Shown here: piece by piece, positions 43,252 through 51,848 of the stretch
Numbering within the stretch: position 1 is the stretch's first letter
How the letters are laid out: every line of letters begins with the position of its first letter
Origin: Flavobacteriales bacterium
GTDB taxonomy: Bacteria > Bacteroidota > Bacteroidia > NS11-12g > UBA9320
Reading direction: 5' to 3'
Length of the DNA: 64,000 bases
Assembly (NCBI GenBank): GCA_020635455.1
Contig: JACJZT010000002.1
Span: forward strand, 248,001-312,000
The notes under the pieces: generated by a model
The model's input: the letters and a program-made list of their open reading frames with translations, nothing else
What the model was told of the DNA's origin: nothing
Database searches by the model: none
Position numbers and translations under genes: made by a program

Positions 43252-43704
43252 TTAAAGAGTGATCTTGCCATTTAACCAGGAAGCATCAAATTCAGAATTG
43301 TATTTATTGTAAAAGTCAATTGCAGGTTTATTCCAGTCCAGAACCTACCAGTTCAGTAAAATACAATTCTCTGCACGGGCTTTTTCAAGGACCTTTTCGA
43401 AAAGCAACTTTCCAATACTCAGCCGGCGATGTTTTTCTTTTACGTAAAAATCTTCCAGATAAAGACATTTTCCCTTCCAGGTCGAGTATCGGTAATAGGA
43501 AAGTGCGAAACCAATGATTTCCTTGTTTAATTCAGCTATAAAGCAACTGTAAAGAGGAGAATCTCCAAATCCGTCTTCCAGGAGTTTTTCATGCGTGTTG
43601 CTTACCTCCTGCGGAGCTTTTTCATAAACGGCCAACTCGTAGATCAAACCAAAAATTCCGGATACATCCTCCGGCCGGGCACTTCTAATAATAAGATCTT
43701 TCAT
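43252..43704 (-). pseudogene. GNAT N-acetyltransferase gene interrupted by an amber codon
   Basis: From the ATG at 43704 the frame encodes a GNAT protein: MKDLIIRSARPEDVSGIF, then FIAELNKEIIGFALSYYRYS and CLYLEDFYVKEKHRR. It hits TAG at 43347-43345 after LLNW (codon 120). Past the TAG the same frame runs on for 30 codons, VLDWNKPAIDFYNKYNSEFD to KITL and a TAA at 43252, which is exactly the conserved GNAT C-terminus. Homologs typically have WQVLDWN at this point, so a CAG-to-TAG change explains it. The acetyl-CoA loop reads RRLSIGK where RxxGxG is expected, a second decay sign. The product would lack the last strand and helix, so it is probably inactive unless the TAG is read through. Confidence 0.85.
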
Positions 43705-43713
43705 CCGATGCAC

Positions 43714-44074
43714 AAATTATGCATTTTGAATCATTCTTTTGAGATCTTAGGTAAATAAGGTGAAATTATAGAAATAAATTTTTCTAATATCGGAATGTTA
43801 TTTTGCAAAATGAGATAATAACCACATGAATTGGTATAAGTATTTATGTGTTAAAAATGAACTCATTAACAACGATCAAAAAGGAAGCATCTGCGAGTTT
43901 ATGATTTGTTTATCCACAATGAAACTTCAGTTAAAATCAGCTATAAATGAGATAATTATATAAGTGTTATTAACTTCAATTCACATGAAATTAACAAATT
44001 CAATATCTTAGTGGATATAATTTAAAGGCTAAATCGGGTGACGATTTAAACTTAAAATTGCAACGAATAAACCA
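43714..44074. other. 361-bp AT-rich intergenic region before dnaB
   Basis: No gene is seen. It holds an exact DnaA-box match (43910-43918), a degenerate inverse match near 44009-44018 and a 12-bp perfect palindrome ATTTTGCAAAAT (43800-43811). The dnaB promoter is presumably here, but no exact TAnnTTTG box was found close to the dnaB ATG. Confidence 0.6.
43910..43918 (+). promoter_or_regulatory. DnaA-box-like site upstream of dnaB
   Basis: TTATCCACA is a perfect match to the DnaA 9-mer consensus. A single perfect box in AT-rich DNA 157 nt before dnaB could mark DnaA control of dnaB or be chance. There is no cluster of boxes, so an origin is not claimed. Confidence 0.4.
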
Positions 44075-45589
44075 ATGGCATACGAACCAAACACCAAGTA
44101 CCGAAAACAGCAAAAAAATCTTGAAGAAATTGTTTTTAACGGCAAATTACAACCCCAGGCTTTAGACCTTGAAGCTGCTGTATTAGGAGCTATGATGCTT
44201 GAAAAAAATGCTCCTGAGAAAGTACTCGACATTCTAAAACCTGAAATATTTTATTCCGATTCCAACAAACTTATTTTCAGTGCCATTGCCGATCTGTTCA
44301 CCAGAGCACAACCTATTGATCTTCTTACAGTGACTGAAACCCTCAGAAAAAGCGGAAATTTAGAACTTGCCGGCGGAGCTTTCGGGGTAACTCAACTTAC
44401 CAATAAGGTCGTATCTGCAGCAAATCTTGAATATCATACCCACATCCTGATTCAGAAGTATATTCAAAGGCAAATGATAAACATTGCCGGAGAAATCGGA
44501 AAAAAAGCTTTTGAAGATACCACGGATGCTTTCGAGTTGCTTGACGACTCTGAAAGAAAATTGTTTGCCATCAAGAACGATACCATGAAAAAAGGACATG
44601 TTTCCCTTGGTGACATCTTGCATAAGGCAATTAAAAACATTGAATTCCTTAAAAACAACGATCAGCAAATGGCCGGCATTCCATCCGGTTTGTCGCAGAT
44701 CGATAAAGTTACGGGTGGTTGGCAAAAATCGGATCTGATAATCATTGCAGGCCGTCCCGGTATGGGTAAAACAGCTTTTGTGGTTTCAATTGCCCGAAAT
44801 GCAGCCATTGATTTTAAAAAACCGGTAGCACTTTTTTCTCTTGAAATGTCTGCTGTACAGTTGGTTACAAGGCTTATTTCTTCCGAATCCGAAATATCTT
44901 CAGAAAAAATAAGGAAAGGAGACCTGGCCGATTCGGAATGGGAAATACTCAGGAAAAAAACTGAAAAGCTTTCCGAAGCCCCTATCTTTATTGATGACAC
45001 TCCATCTTTAAGTATTTTTGATTTTAAGGCTAAGGCCAGAAGGTTAAAGTCTCAGCACAACATCGAACTTATTATTGTAGACTACCTTCAATTAATGAAA
45101 GGAGACGATAAAAACATTGGAAATCGTGAGCAGGAGATCTCCTACATTTCAAGGTCATTGAAAGCCCTTGCAAAAGAACTGGACATACCCGTAATTGCTC
45201 TGGCTCAGTTAAGCAGAGCTGCCGAAAGAAGAACCGACAACAAACCACAATTGTCCGATCTCAGGGAATCCGGTTCCATTGAACAGGATGCCGATCTGGT
45301 TGGTTTTATTTATCGTGCTGAATATTACGGGATCTCCGATGAAGAAGGTATATCTACTCATGGTATTGGTGAGTTCATCATTCAAAAGCATCGAAACGGC
45401 CCAACCGATACTATAAAAATGAGGTATCAGGGTGAGTTTACCAAATTTTCGAATTTAGACGATACTTATGTCGAAAACTTCAGTTTTACGGATAGAGGAG
45501 AAGATACCGGTTCGATAATCAGAGGGTCAAGGATGAACGATATGCCTTCTAATTACGATGACGATCTACCGGATAATATACCTTTTTAA
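44075..45589 (+). CDS. dnaB: replicative DNA helicase DnaB
   Basis: A hexameric 5'-3' helicase of the replication fork, 504 residues. The N-terminal helical domain (about 25-130) begins PQALDLEAAVLGAMMLEKNA. The linker and RecA-like domain follow, with Walker A GRPGMGKTA (226-234), Walker B IELIIVDYLQLM, and the DLRESGSIEQDADLVGFIYR motif containing the arginine-finger region. No intein is present. The ATG at 44075 is the natural start. The last 24 nt overlap the convergent acetyltransferase-like gene on the other strand. Confidence 0.98.
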   Translation: MAYEPNTKYRKQQKNLEEIVFNGKLQPQALDLEAAVLGAMMLEKNAPEKVLDILKPEIFYSDSNKLIFSAIADLFTRAQPIDLLTVTETLRKSGNLELAGGAFGVTQLTNKVVSAANLEYHTHILIQKYIQRQMINIAGEIGKKAFEDTTDAFELLDDSERKLFAIKNDTMKKGHVSLGDILHKAIKNIEFLKNNDQQMAGIPSGLSQIDKVTGGWQKSDLIIIAGRPGMGKTAFVVSIARNAAIDFKKPVALFSLEMSAVQLVTRLISSESEISSEKIRKGDLADSEWEILRKKTEKLSEAPIFIDDTPSLSIFDFKAKARRLKSQHNIELIIVDYLQLMKGDDKNIGNREQEISYISRSLKALAKELDIPVIALAQLSRAAERRTDNKPQLSDLRESGSIEQDADLVGFIYRAEYYGISDEEGISTHGIGEFIIQKHRNGPTDTIKMRYQGEFTKFSNLDDTYVENFSFTDRGEDTGSIIRGSRMNDMPSNYDDDLPDNIPF

Positions 45590-46495
45590 ATTTCCGTAAA
45601 TCGCTCCCAGAGGGTGTCTTTTAACCATCATAAAATACGACTCGTTAATGGGGTTGAATTTTTTATAAAAATGTTTGACCGATTCAATATCGGACCCTTC
45701 AAAATCCAATATTTTTTCAGAATTACCGTATTTCCTGATAATGTGATAGATCAGGACAGCAGTTGCATTCAAAGATCTTCCTTCTTTGGTTATGGATGAA
45801 AACGGATAATAGATCCTGTTTTTATAAAACAATAAGGTGCAAGCCGCAAGCAGTTGTCCATCGAGTTGAAGAACCAGGTTCTGAGCTTTACCCGTTTTTG
45901 TGAGTGTATCAATATAGGCTCCAAACCTTTTATATTCGATATCCGGAATATAATGCAGTTTATTCCAGGCATTCTTATAAGACTCAATAACTGAAGAGCT
46001 ATTAGATTCTTCACAAATAATAAGTTCTCTTGATGTCTTGTTGAGTGACCTTTTTAGCTTACCTGAAAATTGCTCGAATAGGGTCTCTACGGATTTGTTT
46101 AAAGGTAAGATGAAATTAGTTCTGATCTTACCACCCTGGTTTTCTATATAGGCTAAATTTGAATGGTTTAAAGGATATTCGACTTGCTTGAAGGACTTAA
46201 GAAGGATGCGAATAAATTCAGGGATCAATTCTGGTATTTGACGGACCTGAGGTTTGATAAACACACCAAGTTGCTGGCAAAAATTGGGTCGGTAAACATA
46301 AAAAACTCCAAACTTTTTTCGATAAGGAACCGGCATAACGGCTTCATAATCCTTATAGATCAAGGCTTTCCATAACGTTCCGCATACGGCGTTGAGGTGT
46401 TCGTAACTTGCATAAACATTTCCCCAGTCGCAGACGGCAATGCATTCATTCCATTTTACTGCATCAATGGCCTTGCCTTCAACCCATTGATACAT
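45566..46495 (-). CDS. GNAT/FemAB-like acyltransferase
   Basis: A 309-residue cytoplasmic protein that resembles FemAB-related GNAT proteins, which have two GNAT folds. The N-terminal half has YASYEHLNAVCGTLWKALIY and VMPVPYRKKFGVFYVYRPNF, and the second has NLVLQLDGQLLAACTLLFYK and LNATAVLIYHIIRKYGNSEK followed by DFEGSDIESVKHFYKKFNP, the usual end of this family. Members attach amino acids or acyl groups to peptidoglycan precursors or other cell-envelope molecules. The substrate here is unknown. It is the last gene of the murB-rluA-pruA operon, 5 nt from pruA, and overlaps dnaB at its 3' end. Confidence 0.78.
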   Translation of the reverse strand: MYQWVEGKAIDAVKWNECIAVCDWGNVYASYEHLNAVCGTLWKALIYKDYEAVMPVPYRKKFGVFYVYRPNFCQQLGVFIKPQVRQIPELIPEFIRILLKSFKQVEYPLNHSNLAYIENQGGKIRTNFILPLNKSVETLFEQFSGKLKRSLNKTSRELIICEESNSSSVIESYKNAWNKLHYIPDIEYKRFGAYIDTLTKTGKAQNLVLQLDGQLLAACTLLFYKNRIYYPFSSITKEGRSLNATAVLIYHIIRKYGNSEKILDFEGSDIESVKHFYKKFNPINESYFMMVKRHPLGAIYGNLKRYIIR

Positions 46496-46500
46496 TATAC

Positions 46501-48132
46501 TTACTTATCGTTTAAAAATGGATAACGGTAATCAGTGGCAGGAACAAAGGTTTCTTTAATTGTCCTAAGGGAAACCCATCGCATTAGATTTACCTTTGAG
46601 CCGGCTTTGTCGTTGGTGCCTGAACCTCTTCCGCCTCCAAATGGCTGCTGACCTACAACAGCTCCGGTTGGTTTATCATTGATGTAAAAATTACCGGCAG
46701 AATTCACAAGTTTACGGGTAGCCAGTTCAATTGCATATCGGTCTTTGGACAAAATACTGCCTGTAAGTGCATAATCCGAAGTTGAATCGGCTAATTCAAG
46801 AATCTCTTCAAACTCATTTTCCGGATAAACATAAACCGTCAGCACGGGCCCGAACAACTCCTCACACATAGTGGTATATCTCGGATCTTTTGCCAGCAGT
46901 ACCGTTGGTTCTATAAAATATCCCTTCGATTTATCACAATTGCCACCTGCAATAAGTTCAACCGCGTTATCCGACTTAGCATCATCGATGTATTTTGCCA
47001 GCTTGTCAAAGGATTTTTCATCAATAACAGCATTGATAAAATTACTGAAATCTTCGGTTGGGCCCATTTTCATGGATTTCAGATCCCTCTGCAACCCTTC
47101 TTTTACTGCCGGCCATAAATTTGATGGTATATAGGCTCTTGAAGCAGCAGAACATTTTTGTCCCTGAAACTCAAAAGCGCCTCTGCTCAGAGCAGTGATC
47201 AATTCATCAACGTTTGCAGATTTGTGAGCAATTACAAAATCCTTTCCACCGGTTTCTCCGACGATCCTTGGATACGACCTGTATTTTTCAATGTTATTGC
47301 CGATGGTTTTCCATATCTGCCTGAATACCGCAGTAGAACCGGTAAAATGTATTCCTGCAAAATCACGGTGATTAAAAATAACATCGCCAGCTTCCGGTCC
47401 GTTTACATAAACAAGATTTATAACACCGTCCGGCAATCCCGCTTCCTTAAAGATCTCCATAAGTAAATTCGCAGAATATACCTGTGTATCGGCAGGTTTC
47501 CACACAACGGTATTTCCCATCATGGCTGCAGAAGTAGGCAAATTACCACTGATTGCTGTAAAATTGAAAGGGGTAAGAGCAAAAACAAAGCCTTCAAGTG
47601 GCCTGTATTCCAACCTGTTCCATACTGTTTTTGAATTTTCAGATGGTTGCTCGTTATAAATTTCGGTCATGTATTGAACATTAAACCGTAAAAAATCAAT
47701 GAATTCACAGGAAGAATCGATCTCAGCCTGAAATGCATTTTTACTCTGACACAACATGGTTGCTGCATTGATCTTCGCCCTGTATGGCCCGGCGATAAGA
47801 TCTGCTATTTTTAGAAATATGGCTGCTCTTTGTTCCCAAGGCATTTCCGACCATTTCTTTTTGGCACTTAATGCAGCATGAATCGCAACTTCTACATGAG
47901 TTGCGTCTCCTTTAGAAAAAGTGCCAAGCAGGTGAGACAGATCGTGTGGAGGTCTGATTTCAATTTTTTTATCGGTGCGTACAACTTCTCCGTTAATATG
48001 CATTCCAATATCCGCTTTTTCTGCTCTCATGGATTCGATCGCAGCTTTTAAATTTGCTCTTACCTTACTTCCGGGTGCATAATCTAAAACCGGCTCGTTA
48101 ACCGCCTTTGGTACTTTAAAAATTCCGTTCAT
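46501..48132 (-). CDS. pruA: L-glutamate gamma-semialdehyde dehydrogenase (1-pyrroline-5-carboxylate dehydrogenase)
   Basis: A 543-residue aldehyde dehydrogenase that oxidises glutamate semialdehyde to glutamate in proline breakdown. The ALDH motifs are VGETGGKDFVIAHKSANVDE (catalytic Glu) and FEFQGQKCSAASRAYIP with the nucleophile Cys. YINDKPTGAVVGQQPFGGGRGSGTNDKAG near the end is the P5CDH signature that distinguishes it from general ALDHs. The stand-alone length, without a proline dehydrogenase domain, is normal for Bacteroidota. It lies 15 nt after the RluA-type gene. Confidence 0.96.
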   Translation of the reverse strand: MNGIFKVPKAVNEPVLDYAPGSKVRANLKAAIESMRAEKADIGMHINGEVVRTDKKIEIRPPHDLSHLLGTFSKGDATHVEVAIHAALSAKKKWSEMPWEQRAAIFLKIADLIAGPYRAKINAATMLCQSKNAFQAEIDSSCEFIDFLRFNVQYMTEIYNEQPSENSKTVWNRLEYRPLEGFVFALTPFNFTAISGNLPTSAAMMGNTVVWKPADTQVYSANLLMEIFKEAGLPDGVINLVYVNGPEAGDVIFNHRDFAGIHFTGSTAVFRQIWKTIGNNIEKYRSYPRIVGETGGKDFVIAHKSANVDELITALSRGAFEFQGQKCSAASRAYIPSNLWPAVKEGLQRDLKSMKMGPTEDFSNFINAVIDEKSFDKLAKYIDDAKSDNAVELIAGGNCDKSKGYFIEPTVLLAKDPRYTTMCEELFGPVLTVYVYPENEFEEILELADSTSDYALTGSILSKDRYAIELATRKLVNSAGNFYINDKPTGAVVGQQPFGGGRGSGTNDKAGSKVNLMRWVSLRTIKETFVPATDYRYPFLNDK

Positions 48133-48147
48133 TTATGTTTCTGTTAT

Positions 48148-48843
48148 TTAATCAAATTGTTTAAAATAAACCCAAACACCGGATTTGGGATTTGGGCACT
48201 GCAAAGTTAAGGTTTCTTTGCTAATGGGATGTTCAAACTTCAAACTTTTGGCATGAAGACTCAAACTTCCGTCTTTATTGCTTCTCGCCGAACCGTATTT
48301 CAGATCACCGCCTATAGGACAATTTATAGATGCTAAATGAACCCGGATCTGGTGATGCCTTCCGGTGTGTGGCAGCACTTTAAGTAAATTCCAGGAATCG
48401 GAACTGCCCAAAAGGAGGTATTCGGTTTTACAGCTTTTGGCTCCTTCAACAGGTTTTGAATACCATTTTGATTTGTTTTGTTTAGGGTCTTTTCGAATAT
48501 AACCCTCCAGATTGCCCTTTACTTCAGGGGGACGGTTCTTTACAAGCGCATAATAAGTCTTTTCGATCTTCCGATCTTTAAATATCTGATTCATTCGTGT
48601 CAATGCCTTGCTGCTTTTGGCAAACAATACAATCCCGCTAACGGGTCGGTCGAGGCGGTGAATAACTCCCAGAAAAACATTTCCGGGTTTATCATCTCGC
48701 TTTTTAATAAATTCTTTTACCAGATTTTCAAGCGATTCATTTCCGTCGGGATCAGGCTGAACCAGTGTACCGGAAGGTTTGTTAACGGCTAACAAATGAT
48801 TGTCCTCAAAAAGTATCAACTCCTTGATGTCTTCAGGTCTCAT
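48148..48843 (-). CDS. RluA-family pseudouridine synthase
   Basis: A 231-residue RNA-modifying enzyme. The catalytic segment VIHRLDRPVSGIVLFAKS holds the Asp, and LPHTGRHHQIRVHLASINCPIGGD is the second conserved block. There is no S4 domain at the N-terminus. The target (rRNA or tRNA uridine) cannot be told; TruC and RluA-like enzymes are both possible. The ATG overlaps the murB TGA by 4 nt (ATGA), and pruA follows 15 nt later. Confidence 0.92.
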   Translation of the reverse strand: MRPEDIKELILFEDNHLLAVNKPSGTLVQPDPDGNESLENLVKEFIKKRDDKPGNVFLGVIHRLDRPVSGIVLFAKSSKALTRMNQIFKDRKIEKTYYALVKNRPPEVKGNLEGYIRKDPKQNKSKWYSKPVEGAKSCKTEYLLLGSSDSWNLLKVLPHTGRHHQIRVHLASINCPIGGDLKYGSARSNKDGSLSLHAKSLKFEHPISKETLTLQCPNPKSGVWVYFKQFD

Positions 48844-49835
48844 ATTATATTTACTTCGGGAACCAATTCTAAATCAAATTCATTTTTAACCGAACGAATG
48901 ATATTCTTTGCCAGATCAAGTATTTCAATACCGGTGCCACCTCCAAAATTGACCAAAACCAAAGCTTGTCGTTCGTGAACCCCAACGTTGCCAAATCTTT
49001 TGCCTTTCCATCCCAAACGATCGATGAGCCAGGCAGCAGGTACTTTTACGTGTTTGTCATCTACTGTGTAATGTGGTAATTCAGGAAAATCCAACAACAA
49101 CCTTTGATATCGGATGTTTGAAACCACCGGATTCTTAAAGAAGCTGCCTGCGTTTCCAAGAGTGGAGGGGTCAGGTAGTTTTATGGTCCTGATTTGTACC
49201 ACGGCATTAAAAATATCCCGAATTCCGGGGTTTGTTATTTTATTATCTTTTAGGAAATTTTTAAGGTCTGCATAACCGTCAACCAGTTCATGCTTTTTGC
49301 TCAATTGAAAAATAACCGAATAAATAAATACCTTTCCCTTAAGCGATCTTTTAAAGATACTTTCTCTATACCCGAATTTACATTGCTGATTGTTAAATGT
49401 TTCATAAACGGATGAGATTATGTTATAAGATTTTACTTTTTCAATTGAGTTTCTAACTTCAACGCCATAGGCACCAATGTTTTGAATAGGAGCAGCGCCG
49501 GTTGTTCCCGGTATGAGAGCTAAGTTTTCAACTCCTCCATACGAATTTTCTACACAATAGCTTACAAACTGGTGCCAGTTTTCGCCACTCCTGACTTCAA
49601 GTTGTACGTTTTCTTCGTTTTCCTGAATACGATTTATTCCTTTAAGATTGTTTTTTAGGATGATGCCATCAAAATGCTCGGTGAAAAGAACATTGCTGCC
49701 TCCGCCTAAAATCATAAATTTTTTGTTTTTTACGCGTTCAAAACAACTAGTAATATCCTCATCCCGATTAATGTTAAATATTTGGTCGCAGGTAGCTTCC
49801 AAACCAAAACTGTTGTATGAGGCTAGACTTTCTAT
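48840..49835 (-). CDS. murB: UDP-N-acetylenolpyruvoylglucosamine reductase, non-canonical start
   Basis: MurB reduces UDP-GlcNAc-enolpyruvate to UDP-MurNAc with NADPH and FAD in peptidoglycan synthesis. FAD motifs are KFMILGGGSNVLF and GVENLALIPGTTGAAPIQNIGAYG, and the catalytic segment is STLGNAGSFFKNPVVS, with the end VGVHERQALVLVNFGG. In type I MurB the family N-terminus is YNTFGL-like. Here YNSFGLEATC is present, but the first canonical start in frame, TTG at 49802, lies inside it (the Leu of GLE). Upstream in frame there is ATA at 49835 giving (I/M)ESLASYNSFG, then TAG at 49844. A -7 box (49854-49861) predicts a transcript start near 49850, 15 nt before the ATA. I place the start at ATA. 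If only canonical starts are allowed, use 49802. Confidence 0.88.
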   Translation of the reverse strand: MESLASYNSFGLEATCDQIFNINRDEDITSCFERVKNKKFMILGGGSNVLFTEHFDGIILKNNLKGINRIQENEENVQLEVRSGENWHQFVSYCVENSYGGVENLALIPGTTGAAPIQNIGAYGVEVRNSIEKVKSYNIISSVYETFNNQQCKFGYRESIFKRSLKGKVFIYSVIFQLSKKHELVDGYADLKNFLKDNKITNPGIRDIFNAVVQIRTIKLPDPSTLGNAGSFFKNPVVSNIRYQRLLLDFPELPHYTVDDKHVKVPAAWLIDRLGWKGKRFGNVGVHERQALVLVNFGGGTGIEILDLAKNIIRSVKNEFDLELVPEVNII

Positions 49836-49853
49836 AAGGCTCTAAAGAGAATG

Positions 49854-49861
49854 CAAAAATA
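49854..49861 (-). promoter_or_regulatory. -7 promoter box of the murB operon
   Basis: Minus strand TATTTTTG (plus strand CAAAAATA). It lies within the only upstream ATG frame of murB and predicts transcription start just before the in-frame TAG, which supports a start codon downstream of that TAG. Confidence 0.48.
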
Positions 49862-49977
49862 AGCTGAATACTAACATAAAGCCTTTCTTATAGATATTTG
49901 TTTGCTTTATAACTGACATTTTTTCAGTTTAAATGTATTGGTTTGCCTTTTGCAAAAACTGGATAAAATTTAATATT

Positions 49978-51786
49978 ATGCAAAAAGGAAATATATCTGT
50001 ACACACCGAAAATTTATTCCCGATCATCAAGAAGTTCTTATACTCAGATCATGAGATCTTTATGAGAGAGTTGATTTCCAATGCAGTAGATGCTACTCAA
50101 AAATTAACCGTATTGTCATCAAGGGGAGAAGTACCCGGCGATTTGGGCGACCTGAAGATCAAGGTGACGCTTGATGAAAAGGCGAAAACCATAACCATAT
50201 CTGACAGTGGTATTGGAATGACGGAAGAGGAAATAGAAAAATACATTAATCAGATCGCGTTTTCCGGAGCAGAAGAATTTGTGCATAAATATAAGGACTC
50301 AACCGATACGCAGATCATAGGACATTTTGGTCTGGGATTTTATTCAGCATATATGGTTGCTCATACAGTTGAAATAAAATCTTTAAGCTATAAGGAAGGC
50401 GCAAAAGCAGCACAATGGAAATGTAAAGGAAATACTGAATTTGAGTTGAAACCGGGAAAAAAGAAAACACGTGGAACCGATATCGTTTTGCACATTGCAG
50501 AAGACTCCGAAGAGTTTTTATCCAATTACAAGATCAAGGAACTTCTGACAAAGTATTGTAAATTTCTTCCAATAGAGATCGAATTTGATGGAAATGTAAT
50601 AAACAATACCAATCCTATTTGGAAAAAATCCCCAACCGAGCTTAAGGACGAGGACTATACAGCCTTTTATTCGGAATTGTTTCCATACCAGGAACCACCA
50701 TTGTTTTGGATACACATCAACGTTGATTACCCGTTTAATCTAACCGGGGTTCTTTATTTCCCAAAAGCAAAAGCTGAGATGCAAATTGCCAAAGACCGTA
50801 TCAAACTATACAGCAATCAGGTTTTTGTTACCGATCAGGTGCAGGAGATCGTACCGGATTATTTGATGTTGTTGCAGGGTGTGATCGACTCTCCCGATAT
50901 TCCTCTCAATGTATCCAGAAGTGCCTTGCAGTCAGATGGTAATGTGAAAAAGATCACTTCTCACATTAGCAAGAAAGTTGCATCTAAGCTTCATGAACTG
51001 TATAAGAAAGATAAGGCCGACTTTGAAACGAAATTGCCCAACATGAGCTTGTTTGTAAAATATGGAATCATCTCTGATGATAAGTTTGATGAAAGCGCAA
51101 AACAATTCTGTTTATTGAAAAACATAAATAACGAATATTACACCATTGAGGAGTACATCAACAAAATATCGGTTAACCAAACCGATAAGGATGAAAACAA
51201 AGTGATTTTATACACCAATGATAAGGATAAGCAATATGCATTCATTGGTCCTCTGGTTGATAAGGGTTATGATGTTCTGGTTTTTGACGAACCCATCGAC
51301 AATCATTTTATCATGCATGTAGAAAGAGCTAATGAAAAATTACAAATTAAGAGAGTTGATTCTTCATCGGCTGATAAAATAATCGATAAAGGAGAAAGTC
51401 TTGAATCTGTATTGAGCGAAGACGATAAAAATCTTGTAAAAGAAAGTGTTGAAAAACAATTCGATAAGGAAAAATATGGTGTTGAATTGCAATCCCTTTC
51501 TCCGGGTGACCAGTTCATAACCATTACAAGAAATGAATTTAGCAGAAGAATGAAAGAAATGAACCAGATGGGAGGGAGCATGGCATTTATGGGTGCTATG
51601 CCTGAAAGGTTCGATGTGGTTGTAAACACCAATCATCCGGCCATTGGTAAAATTGCAGGTGAAAAAGATGAAGCGAAAAGAGATGAAATTACACGGCAAT
51701 TGGCCGACCTTGCTTTACTGGCTCAAAATATGCTAAGTGGTGAATCCCTGAATGAATTCATTAAGAGAAGCGTTGCAATGGTATAA
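49978..51786 (+). CDS. htpG: chaperone protein HtpG (Hsp90)
   Basis: Bacterial Hsp90, an ATP-dependent dimeric chaperone of 602 residues. The N-terminal domain has EIFMRELISNAVDAT (Glu31, Asn35), ITISDSGIGMTEEEI and IGHFGLGFYSAYMV. The middle-domain catalytic Arg lies in GVIDSPDIPLNVSR. The C-terminal dimerisation domain follows and ends without an MEEVD tail. I use the ATG at 49978 because MQKGNISVHTENLF is the family N-terminus. A more upstream ATG at 49933 adds 15 residues unlike any HtpG. It ends at a hairpin terminator shared with the convergent GH92 gene. Confidence 0.97.
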   Translation: MQKGNISVHTENLFPIIKKFLYSDHEIFMRELISNAVDATQKLTVLSSRGEVPGDLGDLKIKVTLDEKAKTITISDSGIGMTEEEIEKYINQIAFSGAEEFVHKYKDSTDTQIIGHFGLGFYSAYMVAHTVEIKSLSYKEGAKAAQWKCKGNTEFELKPGKKKTRGTDIVLHIAEDSEEFLSNYKIKELLTKYCKFLPIEIEFDGNVINNTNPIWKKSPTELKDEDYTAFYSELFPYQEPPLFWIHINVDYPFNLTGVLYFPKAKAEMQIAKDRIKLYSNQVFVTDQVQEIVPDYLMLLQGVIDSPDIPLNVSRSALQSDGNVKKITSHISKKVASKLHELYKKDKADFETKLPNMSLFVKYGIISDDKFDESAKQFCLLKNINNEYYTIEEYINKISVNQTDKDENKVILYTNDKDKQYAFIGPLVDKGYDVLVFDEPIDNHFIMHVERANEKLQIKRVDSSSADKIIDKGESLESVLSEDDKNLVKESVEKQFDKEKYGVELQSLSPGDQFITITRNEFSRRMKEMNQMGGSMAFMGAMPERFDVVVNTNHPAIGKIAGEKDEAKRDEITRQLADLALLAQNMLSGESLNEFIKRSVAMV

Positions 51787-51814
51787 AGCCCATTAAATAA
51801 TTTTTAAAAATCTA

Positions 51815-51847
51815 AAAACCGTCTGTAAATTTTATAGGCGGTTTTTT
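51815..51847. terminator. bidirectional terminator between htpG and the GH92 gene
   Basis: A 9-bp stem (AAAACCGTC with GGCGGTTTT, one T-G wobble) with a 13-nt loop, followed on the plus strand by a T run and on the minus strand by TTTTT. It separates two convergent genes. Confidence 0.78.
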
Positions 51848-51848
51848 G

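Noticed and set aside
43800..43811. Palindrome ATTTTGCAAAAT as an operator.
   Set aside because: A 12-bp palindrome in AT-rich DNA is expected by chance, and no second copy or known binding consensus supports it.
43252..49844. TAG might be recoded as a sense codon, since it interrupts the GNAT gene and lies upstream of murB.
   Set aside because: Several intact genes here end in TAG (the SirB1-like gene, alkaline phosphatase, TonB-domain gene, def) with the next gene starting just after, so TAG is a normal stop in this genome.
49842..49877. ATG at 49877 as the murB start.
   Set aside because: It is in frame but a TAG (49844-49842) intervenes after 11 codons, and the -7 box of the operon lies inside that frame.
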